A stretch of 35,989 nucleotides of DNA from Variovorax sp. Root318D1. GTDB lineage: Bacteria > Pseudomonadota > Gammaproteobacteria > Burkholderiales > Burkholderiaceae_C. The notes under the pieces are model-generated. The model worked only from the letters and a program-made list of their open reading frames with translations, did not search any database and was not told where the DNA came from. Positions 15,762-24,522 of the stretch are shown here, piece after piece. Made by a program: the position numbers and the translations under genes. Position 1 is the first letter of the stretch; the number at the start of each line of letters is the position of its first letter. Where the stretch lies: positions 1-35,989 of the forward strand of contig NZ_LMCQ01000014.1 in assembly GCF_001424835.1 (NCBI RefSeq), in the 5' to 3' direction.

Positions 15762-17891
15762 ATGCCACATCTCACCCGCAAACTCCCCCATGTCTTGTCC
15801 GCTGTCACCTTGGCGCTCCTCTCAGCGTGCGGAGGTGGCGGAGGCGGGAGCGGCGGCGGGTTCGGCTTCATTCCTCCGGCTTCGACGTCGAATGGCGGCG
15901 GCGGCGGCGACCAACCCGCGGCCGCCACGACGCTGAGCGGCACGGTCGCCACCGGCGCGGCCTTTGCGGGCGCGGCGCTCACGGTGTTCGACCAGACCGG
16001 TGCCAAGGTCTGCGAAGTGACCACCACGGCCGAAGGCACCTACAGCTGCTCGCTGCCGGCCGGCACCAAGGCGCCGCTGGTCATCCAGGCCGTGCGGGAC
16101 GACCTGACCCTGTACAGCACCACCGCGAGCACCGCCACCGGCACCACGAACGTGACGCCGCTCACCACCATCATCGTGGCGCAGCTTTCGCCCAACGGCG
16201 ATCCCTCGCAGCTGGCCGCCGCGATCCAGGCCGATGCCGGCGCCGTCACGGCCGGATCGATCGGCGACCAAGTGGCGAAGCTGGTTGCCGCACTGCAGCC
16301 GCTCCTCACCGCGCTCAACCTGAGCATTGACCCGATGAGCGGCGAGTTCGCGGCCAACGGCACGGGGCAGGACCGCGTGCTGGACGCCATCAACGTGTCG
16401 GTCCGCCCGGACGGCACAGCCGCCAACATCGAGATCACCGTGAAGACGCTGCCCGCCGGTGAAGACAGCCCGCCGGTGTCGATCGTCTTTCGCAGCGGCG
16501 ATGCCGTCATTGCAACGCTGCCCCCCGTCGATACGGCCTCCCTGGTGTCGCCACCCACGCCGGCCATGGTGCAGGCCCTGCTCGACCGCATCAACGCCTG
16601 CTATGCGCTGCCGCTCGCACAGCGCGTCGACAGCCCCATCGAGTCGGACGGCAATGCCTACGGCAGCGCCGCCAACGTGGTGGCGCCGGCGTGCCGCACG
16701 CTGTTCGTGGGCGACGACCCGGCCAGCTTCGTCTCGGCCGGCGCGCCCGTTGGCCGCGTGAGCAGCGGTGCGCGCCGCTCGTTCGAAAGCCTGTTCCGCT
16801 TCGGTCCCACCAACCTGAAGCACGATCGTGGCAACTTCGAATACTTCCATGCCAACGGGGACATTGCGCTGACGTTTCGCTGGACCGACGTCATCGGCAA
16901 CACCGACAACGACTTCATCAACGCGAAGATCGTGGACGGCGCGCTGAAGCTCACCGGAAACAGCAACACCTACCGCGCGGCCGTGCGGCCGCAGCTCGAG
17001 AAGAAGGACTATCTGAAGCACCAGAACCTGGTCTTCCATTCCGTCGGCTACGTCATTTCGATCGACAACGTGCGCGACGGCAACGGTGACCCGATCCTTT
17101 CGAAGGTGGTGGCGACCACGGCATCGCTGCCGGGCAAGGAATTGGTCCTGGTGCCCAAGACCGGCCTGAACACGCTGGTGCTCACGCCGGACGGCACTGC
17201 GGGCTCGGCGTTGAACTCGGCGCTGTGGCGCATGTCCGCGCGCTACCTGGATCCAGCCCAGACCGGCAGCCCGAGCGATTTCGAGAATGCCAACCTCTTT
17301 GCCACGCCGCCGTACACCGACGAGCAGCTCGGCAAGATCGCCGACCAGACCGTGTGGAAACTGGAGTTCTTCCGCGCGGACGGCACAACGCCGAATGTCG
17401 TGCAATACGTGCGCACCTTCTCCCGTGTGCCCACCATTGCGGAGGCAGTGCAGACCCCCCTGGTGGAACTCGCACCTGCCTTGCGCGCCGAACTGCTCGC
17501 GGAAAGCCAGAACACCGCGCGCGGCATCGTCTTCGGAGCGCCGACCCCGTCGGAGCCCAACAACGTCGATTTCAGCGCCGATGGCGACCTCGACGGCTGG
17601 GTGGTTCCGAACGGCGCGCTCGCGCCTACCTCGTTCGGCGTCTTCGGCCGCGCGCCCGGCCCCAGCGGCGCCCGCTTCAGCGAAACCGTGACCGTGCGCA
17701 GCACGGCCCGCAAGGCGATGGTCTATTGCCAGCCCGTGGGCGGCAGCGACGCGCACTGCGTACCGGCCGACAACAACAGCTGGCAGTACGCCCAGGGCGC
17801 GTCGCTGAGCACCTTCAGCTTCACGGCACGCACCGCGCGTCAAGTCGACGTGCGCAAGAACTTCGAAGTCTGGACCGTCACGCTTCCCTGA
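15762..17891 (+). CDS. Large conserved-type lipoprotein of unknown function
   Basis: A 709-residue exported lipoprotein. The signal peptide ends in a lipobox LLSAC with the lipidated Cys23, followed by a glycine-rich linker (about residues 24-50). Residues about 56-135 form a beta-rich segment resembling carboxypeptidase-regulatory or transthyretin-like domains (TLSGTVATGAAFAGAALTVFD). A Pro/Thr-rich and helical middle follows, and the C-terminal ~350 residues are mixed with no domain I can name. No membrane segment occurs after the signal. This N-terminal layout (lipobox, Gly linker, beta domain) is common in surface lipoproteins of Burkholderiales. It is divergent from the LuxR gene and ends at a strong terminator. 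Confidence 0.8.
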   Translation: MPHLTRKLPHVLSAVTLALLSACGGGGGGSGGGFGFIPPASTSNGGGGGDQPAAATTLSGTVATGAAFAGAALTVFDQTGAKVCEVTTTAEGTYSCSLPAGTKAPLVIQAVRDDLTLYSTTASTATGTTNVTPLTTIIVAQLSPNGDPSQLAAAIQADAGAVTAGSIGDQVAKLVAALQPLLTALNLSIDPMSGEFAANGTGQDRVLDAINVSVRPDGTAANIEITVKTLPAGEDSPPVSIVFRSGDAVIATLPPVDTASLVSPPTPAMVQALLDRINACYALPLAQRVDSPIESDGNAYGSAANVVAPACRTLFVGDDPASFVSAGAPVGRVSSGARRSFESLFRFGPTNLKHDRGNFEYFHANGDIALTFRWTDVIGNTDNDFINAKIVDGALKLTGNSNTYRAAVRPQLEKKDYLKHQNLVFHSVGYVISIDNVRDGNGDPILSKVVATTASLPGKELVLVPKTGLNTLVLTPDGTAGSALNSALWRMSARYLDPAQTGSPSDFENANLFATPPYTDEQLGKIADQTVWKLEFFRADGTTPNVVQYVRTFSRVPTIAEAVQTPLVELAPALRAELLAESQNTARGIVFGAPTPSEPNNVDFSADGDLDGWVVPNGALAPTSFGVFGRAPGPSGARFSETVTVRSTARKAMVYCQPVGGSDAHCVPADNNSWQYAQGASLSTFSFTARTARQVDVRKNFEVWTVTLP

Positions 17892-17914
17892 GCTTCCTGC
17901 TGTCACCGCCATGA

Positions 17915-17950
17915 AAAAAGCCGCCGGACCTGAGGGCCCGGCGGCTTTTT
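17915..17950. terminator. Bidirectional intrinsic terminator
   Basis: A 13-bp perfect stem (left arm 17915-17927, right arm 17938-17950) combines GCCGCCGG with flanking A and T runs, around a 10-base loop. Because one arm begins with A5 and the other ends with T5 it works in both directions. It sits between the convergent lipoprotein and Bug genes. Confidence 0.92.
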
Positions 17951-17966
17951 CTTGAGACCGAGAAGA

Positions 17967-18944
17967 TCAGTCGGCGTACACGCCGGCAGCCTTGATGATC
18001 GGGCCCCACTTGGCGATTTCAGCCGAGACGAACTTCTTGTGCTCGGCCGGCTCGACGCGCTTGTCGGTGGTAATCACCGCGCCAAGGCCTTCCTGGCGCT
18101 TGATGAACCCCGGGTCCTTCATGGCGGCCCGGATGGCTTCGTTGAGCTTCTTCACCACCGGCGCCGGCGTGCCCTTGGGCGCGTACACGCCGTGCCAGAT
18201 GGTGACTTCGAAGTCCTTCAGGCCCGATTCGGCGAGCGTGGGCAGGTCTTTCAGGACCGCTGGCGTGGTCAGGCGCTTGGACGTGGTCACGGCATAGGCC
18301 TTGACCTTCTTGGCTTCGATCTGCGACGTGGTGTTGGTGGTCTGGTCGCACAAGAGGTCGATCTGGCCGCCCAGCAGGTCGGCAATGGCTGGCGCGGTGC
18401 CCTTGTAGGGAACCGCCGTCATGTCGGTCTTGAGCGCGCTCTGGAACAGCAGGCCGCACAGGTGCGAGGCTGCGCCCAGGCCGGCGTTGCCGAGGTTGAT
18501 CTTGCCCTTGTTGGCCTCGATCCAGCTCGTCAGTTCCTTGTAGTTGTTGGCCGGCAGGCCCGGCTTGCCGATGAGCGTCATCGGCACTTCATTGACCATG
18601 CCGAGGTATTCGAAGTCGTTCTCGACGTTGAACGGCAGCTTGCGGTACAGCGCCGGCATTGTCGACATGGCAATGTGGTTCAGCAGCAGCGTGTGGCCGT
18701 CGGGTGCGGCGCGGGCCACCTTGGTGGTGCCGATGGAGCTGCCGGCGCCCGCGGTGTTGTCCACCACGATCGTCGTGCCGAGGGTCTTCTGCATGGCTTC
18801 AGCCAGGTCGCGCGCCACGCGGTCGGTCGGGCCGCCGGCTGTGAAAGGCACTACCAGCGTGACGGTCTTGCCCGCAGGGAAATCCTGGGCGAAAACGCCG
18901 GTGGCGGCAGCGGCAATCGCCGTAAATGCAAGCAATTTCTTCAT
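17967..18944 (-). CDS. Bug/TctC-family periplasmic binding protein
   Basis: A 325-residue tripartite-tricarboxylate-type solute receptor. A signal peptide ends near residue 19 (GVFAQ). The mature protein opens with VTLVVPFTAGGPTDRVAR, the hallmark of the family, in which the Asp and the following residues contact the ligand carboxylate. LGNAGLGAASHL and VPYKGTAPAIADLLGGQIDL are further family motifs. No TctA/TctB membrane genes are nearby, so it is one of the many orphan Bug receptors of Burkholderiales. The ligand is probably a carboxylate and cannot be named. The ATG at 18944 has a GGGAGA site upstream. The stretch 18945-19147 to the divergent peptidase gene shows no feature I can name. Confidence 0.9.
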   Translation of the reverse strand: MKKLLAFTAIAAAATGVFAQDFPAGKTVTLVVPFTAGGPTDRVARDLAEAMQKTLGTTIVVDNTAGAGSSIGTTKVARAAPDGHTLLLNHIAMSTMPALYRKLPFNVENDFEYLGMVNEVPMTLIGKPGLPANNYKELTSWIEANKGKINLGNAGLGAASHLCGLLFQSALKTDMTAVPYKGTAPAIADLLGGQIDLLCDQTTNTTSQIEAKKVKAYAVTTSKRLTTPAVLKDLPTLAESGLKDFEVTIWHGVYAPKGTPAPVVKKLNEAIRAAMKDPGFIKRQEGLGAVITTDKRVEPAEHKKFVSAEIAKWGPIIKAAGVYAD

Positions 18945-19147
18945 GATGTCTCCCGACGATTGAAATGAAAACGGCCGCGATCATAAGGGCTGACCACGGC
19001 CTGACCCATAGCGAATAGCCCTAGGAACGTGCCAAAAGGCGCTCTTTACTCGGGCATGATGCGCGCTCGCAAATCGCGCCTGGGGAGGCGCGAAGAAAAA
19101 CCATAAACACGGCAGGCCCGAGGGCCGCATCGAGGAGGAATTTCCAA

Positions 19148-20338
19148 ATGGATCCATGGGTCTATCCGCGCGAGCGCTCGCTCGGCATCATCACGCTCGC
19201 GCTCGGCCTTCTGGTCTGGGTGCTGTTGGTGCTCGGCACGCTGGGCATTGCGCTGGTCTACGTGCTGTTCGGCTTCATTGCCTACGTATTCGCTCAATCG
19301 GCCGTCATTGCCTGGATCAAGGGCACGGCCGTGAAGCTTTCGCCCACCCAGTTGCCCGAGCTGCATGCGCGCTTCGAGGCCTGCTGCGGATATCTCGGCA
19401 TTCAGCAACCGCCCGAGGCCTACCTGCTGCATGGCGACGGCATGTTCAATGCCTTTGCCACCCGCTTCTTCGGCCGCAACTTCGTCGTTCTGCTGTCCGA
19501 CGTGGTCGATGCGATGGAAGCCCAGCCCGACGGCATCAACTTCTACATCGGTCACGAGCTCGGCCACATCCGCCGCGGCCACCTCACGGGCCATATCTGG
19601 CGCGCTCCGGTGCTCTGGCTGCCACTGCTCGGCGCCGCCTATTCCCGCGCGAAGGAATACACCTGCGACCTGCATGGCGCCGCCTGCTGCGAGCAGCCCG
19701 ACTCCGCGCCCCGCGCACTCGTGGCGCTGGCCGCCGGTGCGCAGCAATGGCGCAACGTCGACCTGCAGCGCTACGCCGACCAGTCGGTGGGCAACGGCGG
19801 GTTCTGGGGCTCGTTCCATGAAGTGATCGCCGGCTACCCCTGGCTCACCAAGCGCGTGGCGCGCACCATCGACGCCGACGCGAAGCTGCCGAGCCGCAAT
19901 CCCGTGGCTTACGTGCTCGCGATCTTCGTGCCCTACACCGGCCGTGCCGGCGGCGGTGCGCTGGCGTTGGTGATGGTGGTCGCCATCATCGGCGTGCTGG
20001 CCGCGGTGGCCATCCCGGCCTACAAGGAATACCAGACCCGCGCGGTCGTTTCCCAGGCTTGGTCGGAGGCCGCGCCGGTGCGCGAAGCGCTCGGCAACTA
20101 CTACAAGCAGAAGGAAGAGATTCCCGACTCGCTCTCGATCGCCGGCGCACCCGAAAGCCTGCCCGGCGGCGCGGAGTTGACGCTGGATTCGGACACCATG
20201 GTGGTCGAAGTCGCGCTTCCAAAGGCGGCAGGCAAGCTGCTCATGGAGCCCTCGGCCACCGACGACGGCATTGCGTGGAACTGCGTGGCCGGTGACGACC
20301 TGGCTGATAAGGCACTGCCGATCGCCTGCCGCAAATAG
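19148..20338 (+). CDS. M48 metallopeptidase fused to a type IV pilin-like domain
   Basis: A 396-residue membrane protein with two parts. Residues about 12-56 are two hydrophobic helices. The M48 (HtpX-like) zinc peptidase core follows: HELGH at 136-140 gives zinc ligands His136 and His140 and the catalytic Glu137, and Glu170 in SRAKEYTCD is the likely third ligand. A second module begins at about 268: a hydrophobic helix, VVAIIGVLAAVAIPAYKEY, closely matches the N-terminal helix of type IV pilins. It is followed by a pilin-like globular part ending in WNC...LPIACR, the usual C-terminal disulfide loop of PilA-like pilins. The prepilin cleavage motif (G followed by FTLIE) is missing, so it is probably not processed. 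The start follows GAGGAGG. A protease role is clear; the pilin part is presumably an anchor or docking domain. Divergent from the Bug gene. Confidence 0.85.
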   Translation: MDPWVYPRERSLGIITLALGLLVWVLLVLGTLGIALVYVLFGFIAYVFAQSAVIAWIKGTAVKLSPTQLPELHARFEACCGYLGIQQPPEAYLLHGDGMFNAFATRFFGRNFVVLLSDVVDAMEAQPDGINFYIGHELGHIRRGHLTGHIWRAPVLWLPLLGAAYSRAKEYTCDLHGAACCEQPDSAPRALVALAAGAQQWRNVDLQRYADQSVGNGGFWGSFHEVIAGYPWLTKRVARTIDADAKLPSRNPVAYVLAIFVPYTGRAGGGALALVMVVAIIGVLAAVAIPAYKEYQTRAVVSQAWSEAAPVREALGNYYKQKEEIPDSLSIAGAPESLPGGAELTLDSDTMVVEVALPKAAGKLLMEPSATDDGIAWNCVAGDDLADKALPIACRK

Positions 20339-20497
20339 CGGCAAACCGAACGACATATACAGTCGTAAGAGAAGTTTGCCGGCCGTTGAACTGTCCGACA
20401 GGCGGACCCGACGCGTGCCGATGCCCTCCACGGGGGTGGGTTCTAGGGTGAAGTCTTTGTTGCCATCACCAGGCATCCAACAAGGAGAACTTCACCC

Positions 20498-21067
20498 ATG
20501 CCCATCACCTCATCCTCGCTGGACGGAATGAAGGTTGCCATCCTCGTGTCGGACGGCTTCGAACAGGCCGAGATGACCGAGCCACGCAAAGCGCTCGAAA
20601 GTGCGGGCGCAGAGACGCAGGTCGTCTCGCCGCTCGACGGCAGCGTGCGCGGCTGGAAGCACCTCGAACCGGCCGACACCTTCGAGGTCGACGTGCCGCT
20701 CAAGAACGCCAATGCCGATGACTTCGATGCGCTGCTGCTGCCCGGCGGCGTGGTCAACCCCGACGCACTGCGAATCAACCAGAAGGCCGTGGCCTTCGTG
20801 CGCGCATTCGTCGAATCGGGCAAACCCATTGCCGCCATCTGCCATGGTCCGTGGACGCTCATCAACGCCGATGGCGTCAAGGGCCGAAAGCTGACGTCGT
20901 GGCCTTCGCTGCGCGCCGACCTGATGAATGCGGGCGCGACATGGATCGACAAGGAAGTGGTGGTCGACAGCGGCCTGGTGACGAGCCGCAGGCCCGACGA
21001 CCTGCCCGCATTCAACCGCGAAATGACGAAGCTGTTCGAACTCGCGCATGAAGCCGCGCTTCACTGA
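20498..21067 (+). CDS. PfpI/DJ-1 family protein (type 1 glutamine amidotransferase-like)
   Basis: A 189-residue cytoplasmic protein of the PfpI/YhbO/DJ-1 family. The nucleophile elbow AAICHGPW has Cys115-His116, and FEQAEMTEP near 21-29 supplies the conserved acidic residue. GRKLTSWPSLRADLMNAGA is a further family signature. Members have been described as proteases, deglycases or stress chaperones; which applies is disputed in general and cannot be decided here. AAGGAGAA precedes the ATG at 20498. No partner is evident. The gap to the previous gene (20339-20497) shows nothing I can name. Confidence 0.92.
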   Translation: MPITSSSLDGMKVAILVSDGFEQAEMTEPRKALESAGAETQVVSPLDGSVRGWKHLEPADTFEVDVPLKNANADDFDALLLPGGVVNPDALRINQKAVAFVRAFVESGKPIAAICHGPWTLINADGVKGRKLTSWPSLRADLMNAGATWIDKEVVVDSGLVTSRRPDDLPAFNREMTKLFELAHEAALH

Positions 21068-21257
21068 GAACCGACTGTTGATCGCATGTCGCTGACCGTG
21101 CAGGTGCTTCAAGCCGCAGCGCCCGGTCCGGTGTAGAGCGCACGCGGCACGGCCGGTCTTCGTGTCGCCGCCGCCTTCCGGTACGCTCGCAGCTTTCGCA
21201 TCGCCGGCCCCATACGTTCGAGTGATGCGCCAAGCAAGGCGAAAGCGTTCCAGTCCC

Positions 21258-22280
21258 ATGGCGGCATCTTCTTCATTCGATCGCACCCAGCAACTGCCCA
21301 GACATTTCGCATGGATTGCCGTGGCGGTCGCTGCGGCCCTTTTCGTCGTGAACATGGCGGTGCTGCTGCTGCCGTCCTCGCCGCACAGCGAGCAGATGCG
21401 GAGTGTGTACGCGCAACCGGGCGTGTGGGTTCCGCTCTTGTCGCGCGTCGCCACGGTGTGGTTGCTGGCCGCGACCCTGGCGTGGAGCCATGCGCGCAAG
21501 GCGCTCGACGAGCGCGGCGCGGCCCGCATCGCGCAGCTTCGCGCGCCTGCCAGCCGCTTCGGCGTCGTGTACCTCGCGGCGATGGTGATCAACTTTCTTG
21601 TCTTGACGCCGCTGTTCTACCAGGCGCAGGTGCTCTTCATGCCAGGCGGTCCGCTGCACCAGCACGTCGACACGTACGGCATGCGATCGCTCATGGCCAC
21701 GTCGATGCTGATCCAGTCTGCCCTCCAGATGCTCGTGCTCGTCGCAAGCGTGTGGCTCGCTGCCAAGTTCGCGCTGCGCGAGCGCAGCACGGCCCCCACC
21801 GCTGAATCGCCTGCCGCGCTAGACCCCGGCATGGATGCGTCGACTCGCAACGCCGTCGCACTCGTGGCGGCCGCGACTTTCGTCTCGCTGCAGCTATGGG
21901 TCGGCAACGCCGCGAGCGGCTGGGTCGACACGTCGAGGGACTCGGCCTTGTTGCCGCTTCTTCTCGGCTGGTTCGGCGTGCCGCTGCTTGTCTTTGCACT
22001 GGCGTTCTGGGGCAGCTGGCTGGGCGCCGCTCCGGAGCCCGCGCAAGCGCGTCCCTTCCGGGCCGTGGCGGCCGCGGCGTCGGCCTTCGTGCTGCTGCAG
22101 GTGGCCTGCGCTGCCTTGGCAATTGGCGGGCTGCTGTGGATTGCAGGCGCGAGTTCCTCCGGCCGCAGCAGCGACAGTCGCCTCGTGATGTTCGCCGCCG
22201 GGATGGTGGCGATCTACCTCGTGCTGCTGGTGGTGCTGCTGCGCACGGTCACGCGCCGGTTCTACCGCCGCTACTTGTAG
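21258..22280 (+). CDS. Eight-helix integral membrane protein, function unknown
   Basis: A 340-residue inner-membrane protein with about eight hydrophobic helices, spaced from near residue 18 to residue 330, and an Arg-rich cytoplasmic C-terminal end (RRFYRRYL). I recognise no enzyme or transporter motif. Three starts are possible: GTG 21162, ATG 21225 and ATG 21258. The last is chosen because the first helix then follows a short charged head; a clear ribosome site is lacking. Its 3' end overlaps the convergent CoA-ligase gene by 10 bases. Confidence 0.6.
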   Translation: MAASSSFDRTQQLPRHFAWIAVAVAAALFVVNMAVLLLPSSPHSEQMRSVYAQPGVWVPLLSRVATVWLLAATLAWSHARKALDERGAARIAQLRAPASRFGVVYLAAMVINFLVLTPLFYQAQVLFMPGGPLHQHVDTYGMRSLMATSMLIQSALQMLVLVASVWLAAKFALRERSTAPTAESPAALDPGMDASTRNAVALVAAATFVSLQLWVGNAASGWVDTSRDSALLPLLLGWFGVPLLVFALAFWGSWLGAAPEPAQARPFRAVAAAASAFVLLQVACAALAIGGLLWIAGASSSGRSSDSRLVMFAAGMVAIYLVLLVVLLRTVTRRFYRRYL

Positions 22281-23518
22281 CTGCGCGCGTCCTCGATCAC
22301 CTTGCCGTCGTTCGGCAGGGTGCCCGGTGCCACCAGTTCGATGGTTCCGCGCAGCTTGGTCACTTCGCGCACCGCATCGGCAATGCGCGCATCGAGTCCG
22401 GCGGGTGCGCCGTCGCATTCGAGCCTGAAAATCATCTGGTCGTCGCCCATCTCGCCCGAGACCACGAGGCGCGCGCGCTGTATCTCCGGAAAGCGCCGCG
22501 CGATCTCCGCCACCTGCGAGGGATGCACGAACATGCCGCGCACCTTGGTGGTCTGGTCGGCGCGGCCGAGCCAGCCCTTGATGCGCTTGTTGGTGCGGCC
22601 GGTGGGGCAGGTGCCCGCGAGCATGGCGGAAAGATCGCCGGTGCCAAAGCGCACCAGCGGATAGTCGGGGTTGAAGGTGGTCACCACGATCTCGCCCACT
22701 TCGCCGTCGGGCACCGGGTCGCCGGTGCCGGGCCGCACGATTTCTACCAGCACGCCTTCGTCGATCACCAGGCCTTCGCGTGCGCTGGTTTCGTAGGCGA
22801 TGAGGCCGAGATCGGCGGTGGCGTAGCACTGCGTGCCCTTCACGCCGTGCGCGGCGATCCAATCGTGCAGGCTGGGCGGAAAGGCCTCGCCGGAAACGAG
22901 GGCCTTGGTGAGCGAAGGCAGCTTCAGGCCTTTTTCCTCGGCCTTTTCCAGCAGGATCTTCAGGAAGCTCGGCGTGCCGGCATAGCCTTCGGGCTGGAGG
23001 TCGGCCATCGCCTCGAGCTGCTGCTCGGTCTGGCCGGTGCCGCCCGCGAACACGGTGCAGCCCATGGCGCGTGCGCCGCTCTCCATGATGGAGCCGGCCG
23101 GCGTCATGTGATAGCTGAAGCTGTTGTGGATGAGCTCGCCAGTGCGAAAGCCGGCCGCATGCAGCGCACGCGCCGTGCGCCAGTAGTCGCGCGCTTCGCC
23201 TTCGGGTTCGTAGATGGTGCCGGGGCTTGCGAACACGCGCGGCATGCGCGAGCCGCGGCCGATGGCGGAAAAGCCGCCGAAGGGGTCGTCGGCGCGCCGC
23301 TGCTTCTGCAGTTCGAGCAGTTCGGTCTTGCGTGTGACGGGCAGCTTGGCGAGTGCTTCGCGTGTCGTGATGTCGCCGGGCTTCACGCCATCGAGGATTT
23401 TGGCGAACGCAGGTGCGGCGGTCTGGGCCTGCGCGATCTGCTTCGGCAGCGCAGCCAGAAGGTCGCGCTCGCGCTCGGCGGGGTCGCGGATTTCGAGGGC
23501 GTCGTAGTGGTCGGTCAT
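22271..23518 (-). CDS. Phenylacetate-CoA ligase (PaaK)-family adenylate-forming enzyme
   Basis: A 415-residue cytoplasmic acyl-adenylate/CoA ligase of the PaaK group, predicted to activate an aryl or alkyl carboxylate. GEIVVTTFNPDYPLVRFGTGDLSAML, then DQTTKVRGMFVHPSQV, correspond to the C-terminal adenylation core and hinge. The adenylate loop, normally SSGTTG, reads ASPGTIYEPEG (about 97-107), so the loop is altered. It is the last gene of the Liv-type operon. The start at 23518 is preceded by AAGGG; ATG 23539 is an alternative. True phenylacetate activity is unproven, and another aromatic or short-chain acid is equally plausible. Confidence 0.85.
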   Translation of the reverse strand: MTDHYDALEIRDPAERERDLLAALPKQIAQAQTAAPAFAKILDGVKPGDITTREALAKLPVTRKTELLELQKQRRADDPFGGFSAIGRGSRMPRVFASPGTIYEPEGEARDYWRTARALHAAGFRTGELIHNSFSYHMTPAGSIMESGARAMGCTVFAGGTGQTEQQLEAMADLQPEGYAGTPSFLKILLEKAEEKGLKLPSLTKALVSGEAFPPSLHDWIAAHGVKGTQCYATADLGLIAYETSAREGLVIDEGVLVEIVRPGTGDPVPDGEVGEIVVTTFNPDYPLVRFGTGDLSAMLAGTCPTGRTNKRIKGWLGRADQTTKVRGMFVHPSQVAEIARRFPEIQRARLVVSGEMGDDQMIFRLECDGAPAGLDARIADAVREVTKLRGTIELVAPGTLPNDGKVIEDARSYK

Positions 23519-23539
23519 AGTTTCAATGCCCTTCTTCAT

Positions 23540-23665
23540 CAGATGGCGAGCGCAGCGAAGCCCGTTCGCGAGCACCCGCGGAACCGGCTTTGCCGGGCTG
23601 CCGGGTGCGCCCCCTAGAGGGGGGAATCGAGCTACACGAAGTGAGCGAGGAACGGGGGTGGGCCA
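23540..23665. repeat. Possible Comamonadaceae intergenic repeat
   Basis: A 125-base non-coding tract with two dyads: CCGGC / GCCGG around TTT (23584-23596), and CCCC / GGGG around TAGA (about 23611-23622). It is followed by an ACACGAAGTGAGCGAG tail. From memory, similar tracts lie between genes in Variovorax and Acidovorax genomes, so it may be a REP-like element. Only one copy is in this window, so this is unproven. Confidence 0.35.
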
Positions 23666-24478
23666 TTACGCCAGCCACCTCTTGCGCCGCTTGTAGCTCT
23701 TCACGTCACGGAAACTCTTGCGATCCGCGCCCCCGACCCCAAGGTAGAACTCCTTCACGTCCTCGTTCTCGCGCAGGCTCTTGGCCTCGCCGTCCATCAC
23801 GATGCGGCCGTTCTCCAGGATGTAGCCGTAGTCGGCATAGCGTAGCGCCATGTTGGTGTTCTGCTCGGCCAGCAGAAAGGTCACACGTTCGTTGGTGTTG
23901 AGGTCTTTCACGATCTCGAACACCTCCTCGACGATCTGCGGCGCGAGCCCCATCGAGGGTTCGTCGAGCAGCACCATCGTCGGGTTGGCCATCAGCGCGC
24001 GGCCGATGGCGCACATTTGCTGCTCGCCGCCCGACGTGTAGGCGGCTTGCGAAGTGCGGCGCGTCTTGAGCCGCGGGAAATAAGCGTAAACCTTCTCCAA
24101 CGTCTCGGCGATTGCCGCCTTGCCGTCGGTACGCGTGTAGGCGCCGGTCATCAGGTTCTCTTCGATGGTCAGGTGCGCGAAGCAATGCCGGCCTTCCATC
24201 ACCTGGATAAGGCCGCGCTTGACCAGTTCAGAAGGCGAAAGCGCCTCGATGCGTTCGCCGCGCAGCTCGATGGTGCCCTTGGTCACCGCGCCGCGCTCAC
24301 CCGCGAGCAGGTTGCTCACGGCGCGCAGCGTGGTGGTCTTGCCAGCACCATTGCCGCCCAGCAGCGCCACGATGCCGCCCTCGGGCACCACGAGCGAGAC
24401 GCCCTTGAGCACGAGGATCACGTGGTTGTAGATAACCTCAATGCCGTTGACGTTGAGGACGATGCTGGATGAACTCAT
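23666..24478 (-). CDS. livF: Branched-chain-type ABC transporter ATPase (LivF)
   Basis: A 270-residue ABC ATPase. Walker A GGNGAGKTT is at 41-49, the signature reads TSGGEQQM in place of the usual LSGGEQQ, and Walker B is VLLDEPSMGLAP. The C-terminal tail after GRIVMDGEAKSL is longer and basic (KRRKRWLA). Together with LivG it powers import through LivHM. It follows the binding-protein gene by 44 bases. In this operon the substrate is probably an organic acid rather than an amino acid. Confidence 0.9.
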   Translation of the reverse strand: MSSSSIVLNVNGIEVIYNHVILVLKGVSLVVPEGGIVALLGGNGAGKTTTLRAVSNLLAGERGAVTKGTIELRGERIEALSPSELVKRGLIQVMEGRHCFAHLTIEENLMTGAYTRTDGKAAIAETLEKVYAYFPRLKTRRTSQAAYTSGGEQQMCAIGRALMANPTMVLLDEPSMGLAPQIVEEVFEIVKDLNTNERVTFLLAEQNTNMALRYADYGYILENGRIVMDGEAKSLRENEDVKEFYLGVGGADRKSFRDVKSYKRRKRWLA

Positions 24479-24522
24479 GGTGTTTCCAAGGACTGGCGAA
24501 GACTGGGGGTGGGCCTATAGCC

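Noticed and set aside
15822..17912. 696-residue open frame antisense to the lipoprotein
   Set aside because: Arg/His/Gly-rich shadow; the plus frame has a signal peptide and lipobox.
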